Positions 26,165 through 35,797 of a stretch of 64,000 nt of DNA are shown here, piece after piece. This stretch comes from Thalassospira sp. (GTDB taxonomy: Bacteria; Pseudomonadota; Alphaproteobacteria; Rhodospirillales; Thalassospiraceae): positions 434,001 through 498,000 of the forward strand of contig NZ_JAUYHK010000016.1 of NCBI RefSeq assembly GCF_030690045.1, given 5' to 3'. A program made the position numbers and the translations under genes. The notes under the pieces were generated by a model. It was not told the origin of the DNA. It saw nothing but the letters and a program-made list of their open reading frames with translations, and searched no databases. How positions within the stretch are numbered: the first letter of the stretch is position 1; each line of letters begins with the position of its first letter.

Positions 26165-27907
26165 TCAGCTTTCCACATCCCGTCTTTCATAGGGATCGCG
26201 CACAATCCACGTGCCGTTCCATTCCCGATCCTGCTCGCGGCGACTGAGGCGTTCCATCCGGTTGAGCATTAACTGGGCGGCAAAGTCGCTGCCGTCGGTT
26301 TCCTGCACTGTTTCAAACAAAGGCTGGGCCGCGTCAAATTCTCCCTGTCGGTAATGGGCCATCGCGGTTTCATAATGCTTCCGCCATTCTCGCCGGTCTT
26401 CTGAAAGCTGCCCGCCGGGGGCCAGCACTTCGTATAAAAATACGACATGTTCAGTGCCCAGCAGCACCACATGATCCAGATCGCGCATTTCAATATCGCC
26501 CGCCACCATCGTTGCGGTTTCATGGGAAGCCAAAATGCGCGTACCATAAATCCGGTTGGCCTTTTCGAGACGATTGGCATAATTGACGCAATCACCCACC
26601 ACCGTATAGGCCCGCGATTTATCGGTGCCGATCGACCCAATCACTACCTCGCCGGTCGCAATGCCAACACGGATATCAAGGTCATGATCGCCAATCAGAT
26701 CGGCATATTTGGTCTTGAGCGCATGAAACCGCGCCACCTGTTCAAGAGCGGCCAGACAGGCGTGGCGGGCATGGCCGGTTTCACTGCAAAATGGTGCCCC
26801 CCAAAAGCCACTGACCCGGTCGCCGACAAAATTATCGACTATGCCGCTTTGCCCGGAAATCGGTTCGGTCATCGCTGTCAGGTAATCATTCAGGAAATCG
26901 ACGATTTTTTCCGGTGGCGTATGTTCCGCCAGCCAGTCAAACCCGGTCAGATTGACCACGCTGACGGTCATCACCCGCTTTTGCGATGTTTCAAAGGCGG
27001 TTTCCTGCGACAGCAGGGTTTTAAGCACCCGTGGATCAACATATTTGCCAAAGCGTTCGCGCATGCGAAACCGGATGCGCAATTCGCGCGTCATGCGGTT
27101 AAAGGCCTCGGCCAGTCGGACAAAATCGCCGCGTCCGGCAAAATCAAGGCTGGTGTCGAGCTTGCCAGACTGCACATTATTCATCGCCCGGATCGTCTCA
27201 TTCACCGCAGCAATCACCGAACGCGCCAGATAATAGGCCACGCACAGGCCAATGATCGCGGCTAGCAGCATCATGATAAATTCGGCCTGAATCAGGAAAT
27301 CCTCACGTGCGGATACCGCCTCGACCGTTTCGCTGGCATATTTTTCCAGCAGTAAAATCTCGCTGCGCAAATCAAGCACAATCGTGCGATGCACCCCGCG
27401 CACCATATTTTCCTGACGCCGGGCATCTTCAATATCACCCGCCCGCACCCGGCCCAAAAGCCGGGTCACGCCCAGCGCAAATTGCGACGACACATCGGCA
27501 AATTCGCGCATCCGCACATCCAGATCGACCAGAACACCGTGATTGAAATGATCACTGGCCTGTGCCCGACCCATCGCAGCCGAGGTAAAAGCCTTGCGAA
27601 AGGCCTGTTCGATCTGAACCTGCTTGGCGTCGATTTCAATTTCAATGCCACCCAAAAGGGCCGTATCGGCGGACGAACCGGCCCCCTCGACCACCCGCAT
27701 ATAACGTTCGATCAGAGAAATCTGTTCTAGCTGTCGGGCCCGAACATCCGAAAGCGCATCCTTGACCGGCGTGACATAACGCGACACGGCAGCAAGATCG
27801 CCATTAATTCCCAAGGACTGAATCACGGAAAAGCCGGTGGCAATCACCAGCCACACCACAAAAAACCCTGCAACCCCTAGAAATTTCGCGCGAATGGTCG
27901 GCAACAT
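26165..27907 (-). CDS. Class III adenylate/guanylate cyclase with HAMP domain, altered metal ligand
   Basis: 580 residues from the ATG at 27907. Membrane segment about 10-30, long helical periplasmic domain to about 205, second membrane segment about 206-228, HAMP about 229-282, then a cyclase homology domain (about 310-490). In the cyclase domain the first metal-binding position, normally Asp in FADIRGFT, reads Asn319 (VVNLTGFD); the second, Asp363 (NFVGDRVSGFWGAP), is kept, as are VGIATGEVVIGSIG and YTVVGDCVNYANRLE. A tail with a tetratricopeptide-like helix pair follows. The substitution may lower or abolish activity. Membrane-bound sensor of unknown signal. Confidence 0.88.
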   Translation of the reverse strand: MLPTIRAKFLGVAGFFVVWLVIATGFSVIQSLGINGDLAAVSRYVTPVKDALSDVRARQLEQISLIERYMRVVEGAGSSADTALLGGIEIEIDAKQVQIEQAFRKAFTSAAMGRAQASDHFNHGVLVDLDVRMREFADVSSQFALGVTRLLGRVRAGDIEDARRQENMVRGVHRTIVLDLRSEILLLEKYASETVEAVSAREDFLIQAEFIMMLLAAIIGLCVAYYLARSVIAAVNETIRAMNNVQSGKLDTSLDFAGRGDFVRLAEAFNRMTRELRIRFRMRERFGKYVDPRVLKTLLSQETAFETSQKRVMTVSVVNLTGFDWLAEHTPPEKIVDFLNDYLTAMTEPISGQSGIVDNFVGDRVSGFWGAPFCSETGHARHACLAALEQVARFHALKTKYADLIGDHDLDIRVGIATGEVVIGSIGTDKSRAYTVVGDCVNYANRLEKANRIYGTRILASHETATMVAGDIEMRDLDHVVLLGTEHVVFLYEVLAPGGQLSEDRREWRKHYETAMAHYRQGEFDAAQPLFETVQETDGSDFAAQLMLNRMERLSRREQDREWNGTWIVRDPYERRDVES

Positions 27908-28057
27908 GCCTGTCCTGATCCTCCCAAAGGCGGCACAGCCGCAACAGATGGCGGTTCGGCTCCGGCACATCCGCCCGATCCTGTCTGGCCACGGTATGCC
28001 CGTATATGTAACCGAAAGAAAATGCTACCTGATTCAGACCCGGCGGTCAAAACGCAA

Positions 28058-29122
28058 TCACCATGAACGGCAAGATAGATGCGCTAAATGGCTCCCGCCA
28101 AAACTGTCCGGCTCCAAAATCCAGTCGCCAATATCACCAATCACGACCGGTCCGCCCAAATCGCGCAACAACATGTGATAACCGTCGGGATAGATACAAA
28201 ATGTCATATCATCAGGCAGTGTCACCTGCCCGGCCAGAAGAGGCGATGACCGCATATCACGCACAAACCCGGCAATGCTGTCTGGCGGGATGACCTGATC
28301 TTTCGCCCCTGACAGCACCATGATCCGCCCGCCATATTCCCGGCCAAACACATTGCCCAAATCGCGGGCGCGTCCGCGCGCCTGATCCATCAGGCGTGTT
28401 AACCCCGCCGCCATATCCACCCGCACCGATTTCATCATATGCGGGTCTTGCGACAGGCGGCGCAGCATGTCGATATTATCCGACGGCCAGATATCAAGCC
28501 CCGCGCCCGACAACGGCAACCACGGCAGGCTGTAGCTTAGCACAGACAGCGGGGTGGTCTGATACCACGGCATATCGACCGTCCCCCACAGGGCCGGGGC
28601 AACCAGAATGACCCCGTCCATCAAATGTGGCCGGGTTGTTGCCGTGACAATCGCCACCGCCCCACCCATCGAATCGCCTGCCAGATACAGCGGCACCCCT
28701 GGATAGTGATGCCGCAACAGCATCAACATGTCGCTGGCATCCTGAACAAGACTGTTTGTGCCAGGCCAAAACGGGCGGCTGGCGGTACGGCCAAAGCCAC
28801 GCTGGTCATAGGCATAAACAACCATTCCCTGATCTTTTAAAGCTGTGGCCGCTTCGTCAAAGGCATTGGCATAATCGCCAAACCCGTGCAGGCCAAGGAT
28901 CACAGCCAATGGCGTTTCGGAATCCTCTGGCAACCAGCGTTGCAGTGGCAAAATTGCCCCGTCCGCCGCCCTGAAATGATCCGCCGTCAAGGCAGTCGGA
29001 GTTTGCGGATCACCGGCGGGCCTTACGGTTGGCGCACAGGCTGACAGCAAGACTGCCGCCATACCTGCCCCACCAAAAATCCGGAGGAGCCGAAGCCAGA
29101 ACCAGCCCCGTCGTCCCACCAT
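28058..29122 (-). CDS. Alpha/beta-hydrolase lipoprotein (monoacylglycerol-lipase-like)
   Basis: 354 residues. Lipoprotein signal with lipobox LLSAC (Cys29). The hydrolase core has LGLHGFGDYANAF (oxyanion region), the nucleophile elbow GDSMGGA with Ser151, an Asp in LSGAKDQVIPP and a His in PDGYHMLLRD; this is the pattern of the Hydrolase_4/monoglyceride lipase group. Start ATG immediately follows the TGA of the ABC gene (TGAATG), so translation is coupled. A membrane-tethered esterase or lipase acting in the periplasm or outer membrane is likely; the substrate is unknown. Confidence 0.9.
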   Translation of the reverse strand: MVGRRGWFWLRLLRIFGGAGMAAVLLSACAPTVRPAGDPQTPTALTADHFRAADGAILPLQRWLPEDSETPLAVILGLHGFGDYANAFDEAATALKDQGMVVYAYDQRGFGRTASRPFWPGTNSLVQDASDMLMLLRHHYPGVPLYLAGDSMGGAVAIVTATTRPHLMDGVILVAPALWGTVDMPWYQTTPLSVLSYSLPWLPLSGAGLDIWPSDNIDMLRRLSQDPHMMKSVRVDMAAGLTRLMDQARGRARDLGNVFGREYGGRIMVLSGAKDQVIPPDSIAGFVRDMRSSPLLAGQVTLPDDMTFCIYPDGYHMLLRDLGGPVVIGDIGDWILEPDSFGGSHLAHLSCRSW

Positions 29123-30103
29123 TCATGCTGCCTTTTCCGACGCCAGATTTTTGTCGTTTTCGCGCGTCAGCATCAAAAAGATGTCTTCCAGATCGCCTTC
29201 CTCGGTCGACAGATCGGTAATTGCCAAACCGCTTGCGTGAATGGCATTGAGGATTTCCGCCATCTGGGTCTTGCTCGGCCGGTAATGCAAGGCAATCTGG
29301 TTGGAGCCTTTCATCTCGGCCCCCCATGCCGCCAGTCCATCGGGAATACGGCCAACCTCGCCACTGACGGTCAGGATCAAAGTCTTACGGTCGATCCGAC
29401 GCAACAGGCTGCGCTTGTCCTCATGGGCAATCACCTTACCCTTGTTTATAATCGCGATCTCGTCACATAGTTCCTCGGCTTCTTCAAGGTAATGGGTGGT
29501 CAGGACAATGGTCACACCCGCCTTGTTCAGTTCCTTTACATAGGCCCATAATTGCTGACGCAATTCGATATCGACACCCGCAGTCGGTTCATCAAGCACC
29601 AGCACCGGCGGCGTATGCACCATCGCCTTGCCGACCAGCAACCGCCGCCGCATCCCACCCGACAATGACCGGGCATAGGAATCGGCCTTGTCGAGCAACC
29701 CGATGGCCGCCAGAATTTCATCGGTGCGCCGTTCTGATTTCGGCACGCCATACAAACCGGCCTGCAATTCCATCGCCTGACGCGGTGTAAAAAAAGCATC
29801 CAGATTCAATTCCTGGGGCACGATGCCAATGGCGCAACGCGCCGCCCGCATCTCGGATTCGATATCATGGCCCCAGATTTTGGCCGTGCCGCCGCTTTTG
29901 CGAACCAGACCGGCAAGAATATTGATAAAGGTTGATTTCCCCGCTCCGTTTGGGCCCAGCAACGCAAAGAACGACCCGCGCGGAATTTTCAGCGAGACAT
30001 CATCAAGTGCCAGCTTGTCCCCGGCAGATGATTTGTAAAGCTTGGTCAGGCCTTCGACCTCAATGGCATAGTCGGGCATGGCATGGTTGGATATAGACGT
30101 CAT
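29123..30103 (-). CDS. ABC-2-type transporter ATP-binding protein
   Basis: 326 residues from the ATG at 30103. Walker [14 protein letters not shown]-loop GIVPQELNLD, signature LSGGMRRRLLVGKAM, Walker B VLVLDEPTAGVD and H-loop TTHYLEEAE are all intact. The C-terminal ~90 residues carry the extra domain usual in drug/polysaccharide-type ABC-2 ATPases (YadG/CcmA group). No permease gene is adjacent: the next gene is a lipoprotein hydrolase, so the membrane partner must be encoded elsewhere. Substrate unknown. Confidence 0.92.
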   Translation of the reverse strand: MTSISNHAMPDYAIEVEGLTKLYKSSAGDKLALDDVSLKIPRGSFFALLGPNGAGKSTFINILAGLVRKSGGTAKIWGHDIESEMRAARCAIGIVPQELNLDAFFTPRQAMELQAGLYGVPKSERRTDEILAAIGLLDKADSYARSLSGGMRRRLLVGKAMVHTPPVLVLDEPTAGVDIELRQQLWAYVKELNKAGVTIVLTTHYLEEAEELCDEIAIINKGKVIAHEDKRSLLRRIDRKTLILTVSGEVGRIPDGLAAWGAEMKGSNQIALHYRPSKTQMAEILNAIHASGLAITDLSTEEGDLEDIFLMLTRENDKNLASEKAA

Positions 30104-30239
30104 AAATGCGTGATCTCCACTCTTTTCCGCCGGGCGCATTTGCGCTAAGACCATGCGGAAGGATTGATTGTATATGCGTAAGGGGTATCATCCCGGTCAA
30201 ACCGGGGTCAATGACCGCGCAACCTGGAAAGTTGGATAT

Positions 30240-30416
30240 ATGAAGATCACCGAAGAAATCAAAGTCGGCACCATGACCGTAGCCTGCGACGGCGGCAAAG
30301 GCCACCTTGGCCATCCAACGGTTTATCTCAATCTTGAAGAAAAGGGCGAGGTGGTCTGCCCTTATTGTTCAAAAAAATATATTCTCGACAGATCTCTGGC
30401 GCACGCGGCTCACTGA
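30240..30416 (+). CDS. Zinc-finger (zf-CHCC) domain protein, NDUFS6-like
   Basis: 58 residues from the ATG at 30240. It carries the zf-CHCC pattern: VACDGG, GHLGHPTVYLNL, then VVCPYCSKKYIL, giving the Cys, His, Cys, Cys ligands. This domain is found in the NDUFS6 subunit of mitochondrial complex I and in many short alphaproteobacterial proteins whose role is presumed to be in complex I assembly or Fe-S handling. It is divergent from the ABC gene and precedes trpB by 124 bases. Confidence 0.88.
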   Translation: MKITEEIKVGTMTVACDGGKGHLGHPTVYLNLEEKGEVVCPYCSKKYILDRSLAHAAH

Positions 30417-30539
30417 TCCGGCTGTTTGCAAAATGACTCCGGCGCGATCCTGTCATACAAGATCCGCCGCCCGGAAACATTTCCACCACCCGCCTCACCC
30501 GTCGCAGCCTTGGCTTGCGGCCCCAAACGGGGAATACCC

Positions 30540-31757
30540 ATGACGTCGACACCGGTTAACAGCTATCGCACCCTGCCTGATCAGGATGGCCATTTTGGCA
30601 ATTACGGCGGACGTTTCGTCGCCGAAACCCTGATGCCGCTGATTCTGGAGCTGGAACAGGCCTGGAAAGACGCCAAAAATGATCCGGAATTCCAAAAGGA
30701 ACTGGATTATTACCTGAAATATTATGTCGGTCGTCCCAGCCCGCTTTATTTCGCCGAACGTCTGACCGATCATTTCGGCGGAGCGAAAATCTATTTCAAG
30801 CGTGACGAACTGAACCATACCGGCGCACACAAGATCAATAATTGCATCGGCCAGATTCTGCTGGCCAAACGCATGGGCAAAACCCGTATCATCGCCGAAA
30901 CCGGTGCCGGGCAGCATGGCGTTGCCACTGCCACCGTCTGCGCGCGTTTTGGTCTGCCCTGCACGGTCTATATGGGGGCCAAGGATATCAAGCGGCAATC
31001 GCCCAATGTGTTCCGTATGCGCCTTCTGGGGGCCGAGGTCAAACCGGTGTCATCGGGGTCGCGGTCGCTGAAAGACGCAATGAACGAAGCGCTGCGCGAC
31101 TGGGTAACCAATGTCGAAGACACGTTTTACATCATCGGCACGGCCGCCGGGCCGCACCCCTATCCGGAAATGGTGCGTGATTTTCAATGCGTGATCGGCA
31201 ACGAAGCCAAACAGCAGATTCTGGAAGCCGAAGGCCGCCTGCCCGACATGCTGATTGCGGCCATCGGCGGCGGATCGAATGCCATCGGGCTGTTTCATCC
31301 GTTTCTTGATGACAAGGATGTGGCGATCACCGGGGTCGAGGCCGCCGGTCATGGCGTGCATACCGGCAAACATGCCGCCAGCCTGACCGCCGGTGCGCCG
31401 GGGGTTTTGCATGGCAACCGCACTTATTTGCTGATGGATGATGACGGTCAGATCAAGGAAGCCGATTCGATTTCAGCCGGGCTGGATTATCCGGGCATAG
31501 GGCCGGAACATGCATGGCTGAAGGATATCGGCCGGGTTGATTACGTGTCGATCACCGACCGCGAAGCACTGGATGCCTTTAAACTGTGTTCGGAACTCGA
31601 AGGCATCATTCCCGCCCTTGAGCCCAGTCATGCGCTGGCGCATGTCGCAAAGGTTGCGCCGAAAATGTCGCCCGATCAGATCATCATCGTCAATGTATGT
31701 GGCCGTGGCGACAAGGACATCTTTACCGTTGCCGAAGCCCTGGGAGTCGAACTGTGA
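30540..31757 (+). CDS. trpB: Tryptophan synthase beta chain
   Basis: 405 residues; ATG at 30540 preceded by GGGGA. PLP lysine Lys98 in [10 protein letters not shown], followed by the substrate and PLP-phosphate motifs AETGAGQHG and IGGGSNAIG. It joins indole from the alpha subunit to serine, making tryptophan. It overlaps trpA by four bases. No trpF or trpC lies upstream, so the rest of the pathway is elsewhere. Confidence 0.98.
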   Translation: MTSTPVNSYRTLPDQDGHFGNYGGRFVAETLMPLILELEQAWKDAKNDPEFQKELDYYLKYYVGRPSPLYFAERLTDHFGGAKIYFKRDELNHTGAHKINNCIGQILLAKRMGKTRIIAETGAGQHGVATATVCARFGLPCTVYMGAKDIKRQSPNVFRMRLLGAEVKPVSSGSRSLKDAMNEALRDWVTNVEDTFYIIGTAAGPHPYPEMVRDFQCVIGNEAKQQILEAEGRLPDMLIAAIGGGSNAIGLFHPFLDDKDVAITGVEAAGHGVHTGKHAASLTAGAPGVLHGNRTYLLMDDDGQIKEADSISAGLDYPGIGPEHAWLKDIGRVDYVSITDREALDAFKLCSELEGIIPALEPSHALAHVAKVAPKMSPDQIIIVNVCGRGDKDIFTVAEALGVEL

Positions 31758-32602
31758 CCGACACAATCATTGGCGGACAGACCCGCATCACCCGCCGTTT
31801 TGACAAATTGCGCGCCGAAGGCCGCGCCGGCCTGGTCACCTTTATCACCGCAGGCGACCCTGATCCGGAAACCTCGTTTGAGATTCTCAAACAGCTTCCG
31901 GCGGCCGGGGCCGATGTGATTGAGTTGGGCATGCCCTTTACCGATCCGATGGCCGACGGCCCCGCCATTCAGGAAGCCTCGAACCGGGCGCTGGCCGCAG
32001 GCATGCATATGCGCAAAACCCTGTCGCTAGTGCGCGGTTTCCGTGATCAGGATCACGATACGCCGATCATTCTGATGGGTTATTACAATCCGATCTATAT
32101 TTACGGCGTCGAGGCGTTTCTCGAAGATGCCCGAAATGCCGGGGTGGATGGCCTGATTGTTGTCGATCTACCACCCGAAGAAGACGCCGAACTCTGTGTA
32201 CCTACCGTCAATAAAGGGCTTAGCTTCATTCGTCTGACCACCCCGACATCCGATGACAAACGCCTGCCGAAACTGGTCAAAAATACCAGCGGCTTTGTTT
32301 ATTATGTTTCAGTCGCAGGGGTCACCGGGGCCGGATCGGCCTCCAACGCCCAGATTGTTGAGGCCATGAGCCGCCTGCGCCGCCATACTGATCTGCCCAT
32401 TGCCGTTGGTTTTGGCATAAAAAATGCCGATCAGGCTGCCGATGTGGCAAAACAGGCCGATGCTGCTGTTGTCGGTTCGGCAATTGTCAGTAAAATTGCC
32501 GAAAGTCTTGACGAAAATGGCAAGGCCACCGATAAGACCGCCTCAATGGTCACTGACCTTGTGCGCGAACTTGCCGATGGTGTGCGTAACGCCCGCAAAT
32601 AA
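31754..32602 (+). CDS. trpA: Tryptophan synthase alpha chain
   Basis: 282 residues. Start taken as GTG at 31754, overlapping the trpB stop (GTGA), because GGGAG lies seven bases upstream and no ATG gives the right N-terminus. TIM barrel with catalytic Glu57 ([17 protein letters not shown]), the second acid in VVDLPPEED, and [13 protein letters not shown] plus GFGIKNADQ near the end. It cleaves indole-3-glycerol phosphate to indole, which is passed to TrpB. Confidence 0.97.
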   Translation: MTDTIIGGQTRITRRFDKLRAEGRAGLVTFITAGDPDPETSFEILKQLPAAGADVIELGMPFTDPMADGPAIQEASNRALAAGMHMRKTLSLVRGFRDQDHDTPIILMGYYNPIYIYGVEAFLEDARNAGVDGLIVVDLPPEEDAELCVPTVNKGLSFIRLTTPTSDDKRLPKLVKNTSGFVYYVSVAGVTGAGSASNAQIVEAMSRLRRHTDLPIAVGFGIKNADQAADVAKQADAAVVGSAIVSKIAESLDENGKATDKTASMVTDLVRELADGVRNARK

Positions 32603-32658
32603 CCCCGCGCCGTGCGGATTGTGACCGATACAGGCAAAACCGAGGATTGATATCCGAC

Positions 32659-33591
32659 ATGTCGTGGCTGACAGAATTCGTTCGTCCCAAGATCCAGCAA
32701 CTGGTTCGCCGCAGTGAAGTGCCCGAGAATCTCTGGCACAAATGCCCGTCCTGCGAACAGATGATCTTTCACCGTGATTTGGCCAAAAACCGTCATGTGT
32801 GCCAGCATTGCGGCCATCACATGCGGATTTCCGCCAAGGAACGCCTTGAATTGTTGTTTGATGAAAGCCAGTACCAGCTGATCGAACTGCCCGGCGTCCC
32901 GATGGACCCGCTGAAATTCAAGGATCAAAAAAAATACACTGACCGTCTCAAAGCGGCACAGGCCAAGGCGACCTACAAGGACGCGCTGGCAGTTGCACAT
33001 GGCACGATTGGCAGCCATGCCGCCGTTGTTGCGGTGTTTGATTTTTCCTTTATGGGGGGATCAATGGGGACGGCGGTTGGCGAAGGCATTGTTGCCGCCG
33101 CTGAACTGGCCGTCGTACAGGATGCCGCCCTGATCATCGTCCCGGCATCGGGCGGCGCACGCATGCAGGAAGGTATTCTCAGCCTGATGCAAATGGCCCG
33201 CACCACCGCAGCGATTGAAAAGGTCAAGGAAAAGGGCCTGCCCTATTTTGTCCTGCTGACTGATCCGACCACCGGTGGCGTTTCGGCCTCCTTTGCCATG
33301 CTGGGTGATATTCAGATCGCCGAACCGGGTGCGCAGATCGGTTTTGCCGGTCGTCGCGTGATCGAAAACACCATCCGCGAAAAACTGCCCGATGATTTCC
33401 AGACCGCCGAATATCTTCTGGATCACGGCATGGTGGACATGGTGGTGCCGCGTCCCGAATTGCACGCGACATTTTCCCGCCTGATCGACATGATCCGACG
33501 CCCCAAACCGGGTGCCGCCATTGTGCCGATCAAGGATGCCAAAAAGTCCGTCAAAAAGGTCGGAAAAGACGGTGACGCCACCCAAAAGTGA
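32659..33591 (+). CDS. accD: Acetyl-CoA carboxylase carboxyltransferase subunit beta
   Basis: 310 residues. N-terminal zinc ribbon with Cys29, Cys32, Cys48 and Cys51, then the carboxyltransferase core (FSFMGGSMGTAVGE, PASGGARMQEG, TDPTTGGVSASFAMLGD, GFAGRRVIENT). With AccA it transfers carboxyl from biotin to acetyl-CoA, the first step of fatty acid synthesis. The trpBA-accD-folC order is common in alphaproteobacteria. Confidence 0.97.
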   Translation: MSWLTEFVRPKIQQLVRRSEVPENLWHKCPSCEQMIFHRDLAKNRHVCQHCGHHMRISAKERLELLFDESQYQLIELPGVPMDPLKFKDQKKYTDRLKAAQAKATYKDALAVAHGTIGSHAAVVAVFDFSFMGGSMGTAVGEGIVAAAELAVVQDAALIIVPASGGARMQEGILSLMQMARTTAAIEKVKEKGLPYFVLLTDPTTGGVSASFAMLGDIQIAEPGAQIGFAGRRVIENTIREKLPDDFQTAEYLLDHGMVDMVVPRPELHATFSRLIDMIRRPKPGAAIVPIKDAKKSVKKVGKDGDATQK

Positions 33592-34867
33592 CGCCATTCT
33601 GGCGCGACTCGGACAATTGCACCCCAAGGTCATTGATCTGTCGCTGGGGCGCATCACCGATCTTTTGGCACGGCTTGGCAATCCGCATCACTCATTGCCA
33701 CCCGTCATTCATATTGCCGGCACCAATGGCAAAGGATCGACTCTCGCCTATCTGCGCGCGATTTACGAAGCCGCCGGGCTTCGGGTTCATACTTCGACTT
33801 CACCACATCTGGTGCGGTTTCATGAACGCATCCGCCTTGCAGGTGATCTGATCGGTGAAGACGCGCTCTGCAATTTGTTGCAAGAGGTCGAAACCGTCAA
33901 TGCAGGTGCGCCCATCACCTTTTTTGAAATTGCCCAGGCCGCCGCATTCCTTGCCTATGCCCGCATTCCTGCCGATGTGTTGTTGCTGGAAACCGGATTG
34001 GGCGGACGGTTTGATGCCACCAATGTCATCGCCAAACCGGCCCTGACGATCATTACGCCGATCTCGCTCGATCATCAGGGTTTTCTGGGCGACACCATTG
34101 CCAAAATCGCCTTTGAAAAAGCCGGGATCATGAAACCCGGCGTGCCTTGCGTTCTGGCACCACAATGTCTGGAGGCCTTTGACGTTCTGGTCCGGCAGGC
34201 CGATGATATTGGTGTGCCCCTGATCACCGATTTTGCCATCACCGCCGAACACGATGATGGTTTTTCGCTGCGTATCGGCGCGGAACATCACGATGCACCA
34301 CTGCCTGCCTTGCCGGGTCGCCATCAATTGACCAATGCCACTGTTGCAATTGTCAGTACCCGTCATGCCGGAATCCCAAATAATTCCGGTATCGATATGA
34401 AAACTGCAATGCAGGGCATCACCACCGCCACATGGCCCGCCCGCTTGCAAAAACTGACCAATGGCCCGCTTTGTGACATCATGCCTGCGGCCTGCGAGAT
34501 TATTCTGGATGGTGGACATAATATTGCCGCCGCCGACGCCATTGCCGACTGGTTAAGCCGCACCGCGCAAGGCGGAAAGACCGTGGTGATCATGGGTATG
34601 CTTGATAACCGCGATCCGATAGCGTTTTTAAAACCGCTTGCACCCCATATTGCCACCCTTGCCGCCGTACCGATCCCCGGCGAACATCAGGCCCACCGGC
34701 CCGAAACCCTGCGCGATGCCGCTACCGAACTGGGCATTTCGGCAATTGCCTGCACCACATTGACCGATGCGGCCACACAATTGCGCACCATTCATCCGGA
34801 TGCGACATGCCTGTTGATTCTAGGATCGCTTTATCTGGCCGGAACGATTCTGGAACATCATGACTAA
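33572..34867 (+). CDS. folC: Folylpolyglutamate synthase / dihydrofolate synthase
   Basis: 431 residues. GTG at 33572 is the likely start: the usual FolC N-terminus begins there and the frame overlaps accD by 20 bases. Mur-ligase-type P-loop VIHIAGTNGKGSTLAYL, STSPHLVRFHERIRL, LETGLGGRFDATNV, ITPISLDHQGFLG and LDGGHNIAAA are all present. It adds glutamate to dihydropteroate and to folates. Confidence 0.96.
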   Translation: MTPPKSDAILARLGQLHPKVIDLSLGRITDLLARLGNPHHSLPPVIHIAGTNGKGSTLAYLRAIYEAAGLRVHTSTSPHLVRFHERIRLAGDLIGEDALCNLLQEVETVNAGAPITFFEIAQAAAFLAYARIPADVLLLETGLGGRFDATNVIAKPALTIITPISLDHQGFLGDTIAKIAFEKAGIMKPGVPCVLAPQCLEAFDVLVRQADDIGVPLITDFAITAEHDDGFSLRIGAEHHDAPLPALPGRHQLTNATVAIVSTRHAGIPNNSGIDMKTAMQGITTATWPARLQKLTNGPLCDIMPAACEIILDGGHNIAAADAIADWLSRTAQGGKTVVIMGMLDNRDPIAFLKPLAPHIATLAAVPIPGEHQAHRPETLRDAATELGISAIACTTLTDAATQLRTIHPDATCLLILGSLYLAGTILEHHD

Positions 34868-34876
34868 TCCCCGGAT

Positions 34877-35611
34877 TTAAATTTCCGGCAATTCAACCCG
34901 GTTATGGCCCGCCGGTTTTCCTCCACGCGGGCCAGACGGGCTGGGAATCGAGCCACCATTCGGGCTGCTGCGCGGGGTTTGCTGACGCTGACGGGCCTGA
35001 TCGCGGGCCAGCACTTCCATGCGCCGTGCCTCACGCCGGACCGGCCCCCCGGCGATCCAGGTATGCAGCAGCACATAGAGCAAAAATCCACCGACCCCGA
35101 CCGTCAGGGTCAGGAACTGCAAGACCGGCAAAAAGCTGCCAAACAGGTTGCCACCGCCATAAATCATGAAAATACACACCGCCACCACCGGGGCCAACGC
35201 CATGAAAAACACAGTGCGAACCTTGTGTCGGATCGGTCGGTAATGCATCAGCATCGCATAAAACAGATAGATCAGCGCCAGAAACACCACAACTTTGATC
35301 AACAGGGCAAAATGATCAACATTGGCAAGTCGCTGGTTGCGGTCATAAATTCCGAAAACCACGAACAATCCATGCAACACCCCACCAAACAGCGCCAGCG
35401 TCACCATAAAACGCAACAAAGTCGCCGGACGAAACCAGGTGCGCCAGCCGCCACTGCCCGTCTCATCATCCTTTTCGCGCCCCTCGACCCGTCGTCTTTT
35501 TGATCGCCGGTTGGACAAAATCATATCATCATGCACCGGCCGCGGCGTTTCGGCGGTTTCAACGCCCAAACCCAAACGCCTGTATTCCGGTTTGTTACCG
35601 CGTGCGGACAA
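34877..35611 (-). CDS. Hypothetical membrane protein
   Basis: 244 residues. A very basic N-terminal stretch (about 30-50, SNRRSKRRRVEGREK), four hydrophobic segments (FMVTLALFGGVLHGLFVV, ALLIKVVVFLALIYLFYAML, VFFMALAPVVAVCIFMIYG and FLTLTVGVGGFLLYVLLHTW) and a basic, proline/serine-rich tail. No enzymatic motif is visible and I do not recognise a family. It is convergent with folC with nine bases between. Confidence 0.72.
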   Translation of the reverse strand: MSARGNKPEYRRLGLGVETAETPRPVHDDMILSNRRSKRRRVEGREKDDETGSGGWRTWFRPATLLRFMVTLALFGGVLHGLFVVFGIYDRNQRLANVDHFALLIKVVVFLALIYLFYAMLMHYRPIRHKVRTVFFMALAPVVAVCIFMIYGGGNLFGSFLPVLQFLTLTVGVGGFLLYVLLHTWIAGGPVRREARRMEVLARDQARQRQQTPRSSPNGGSIPSPSGPRGGKPAGHNRVELPEI

Positions 35612-35797
35612 TCACATGATCTCCCTGATTCTGATGGCGGGACAGGTCCCGTATCCCGACCATAACAATGCAAACCGGCAATTGTCAGCACAAAGCATCA
35701 AGACATGATAAATCGCCACGCGCTACTCGACTTGACCGGCCGGATGCGGCATTCTGCGGCCAACGCAAAACATTTCGCACAAACGGGCACAAATCGT

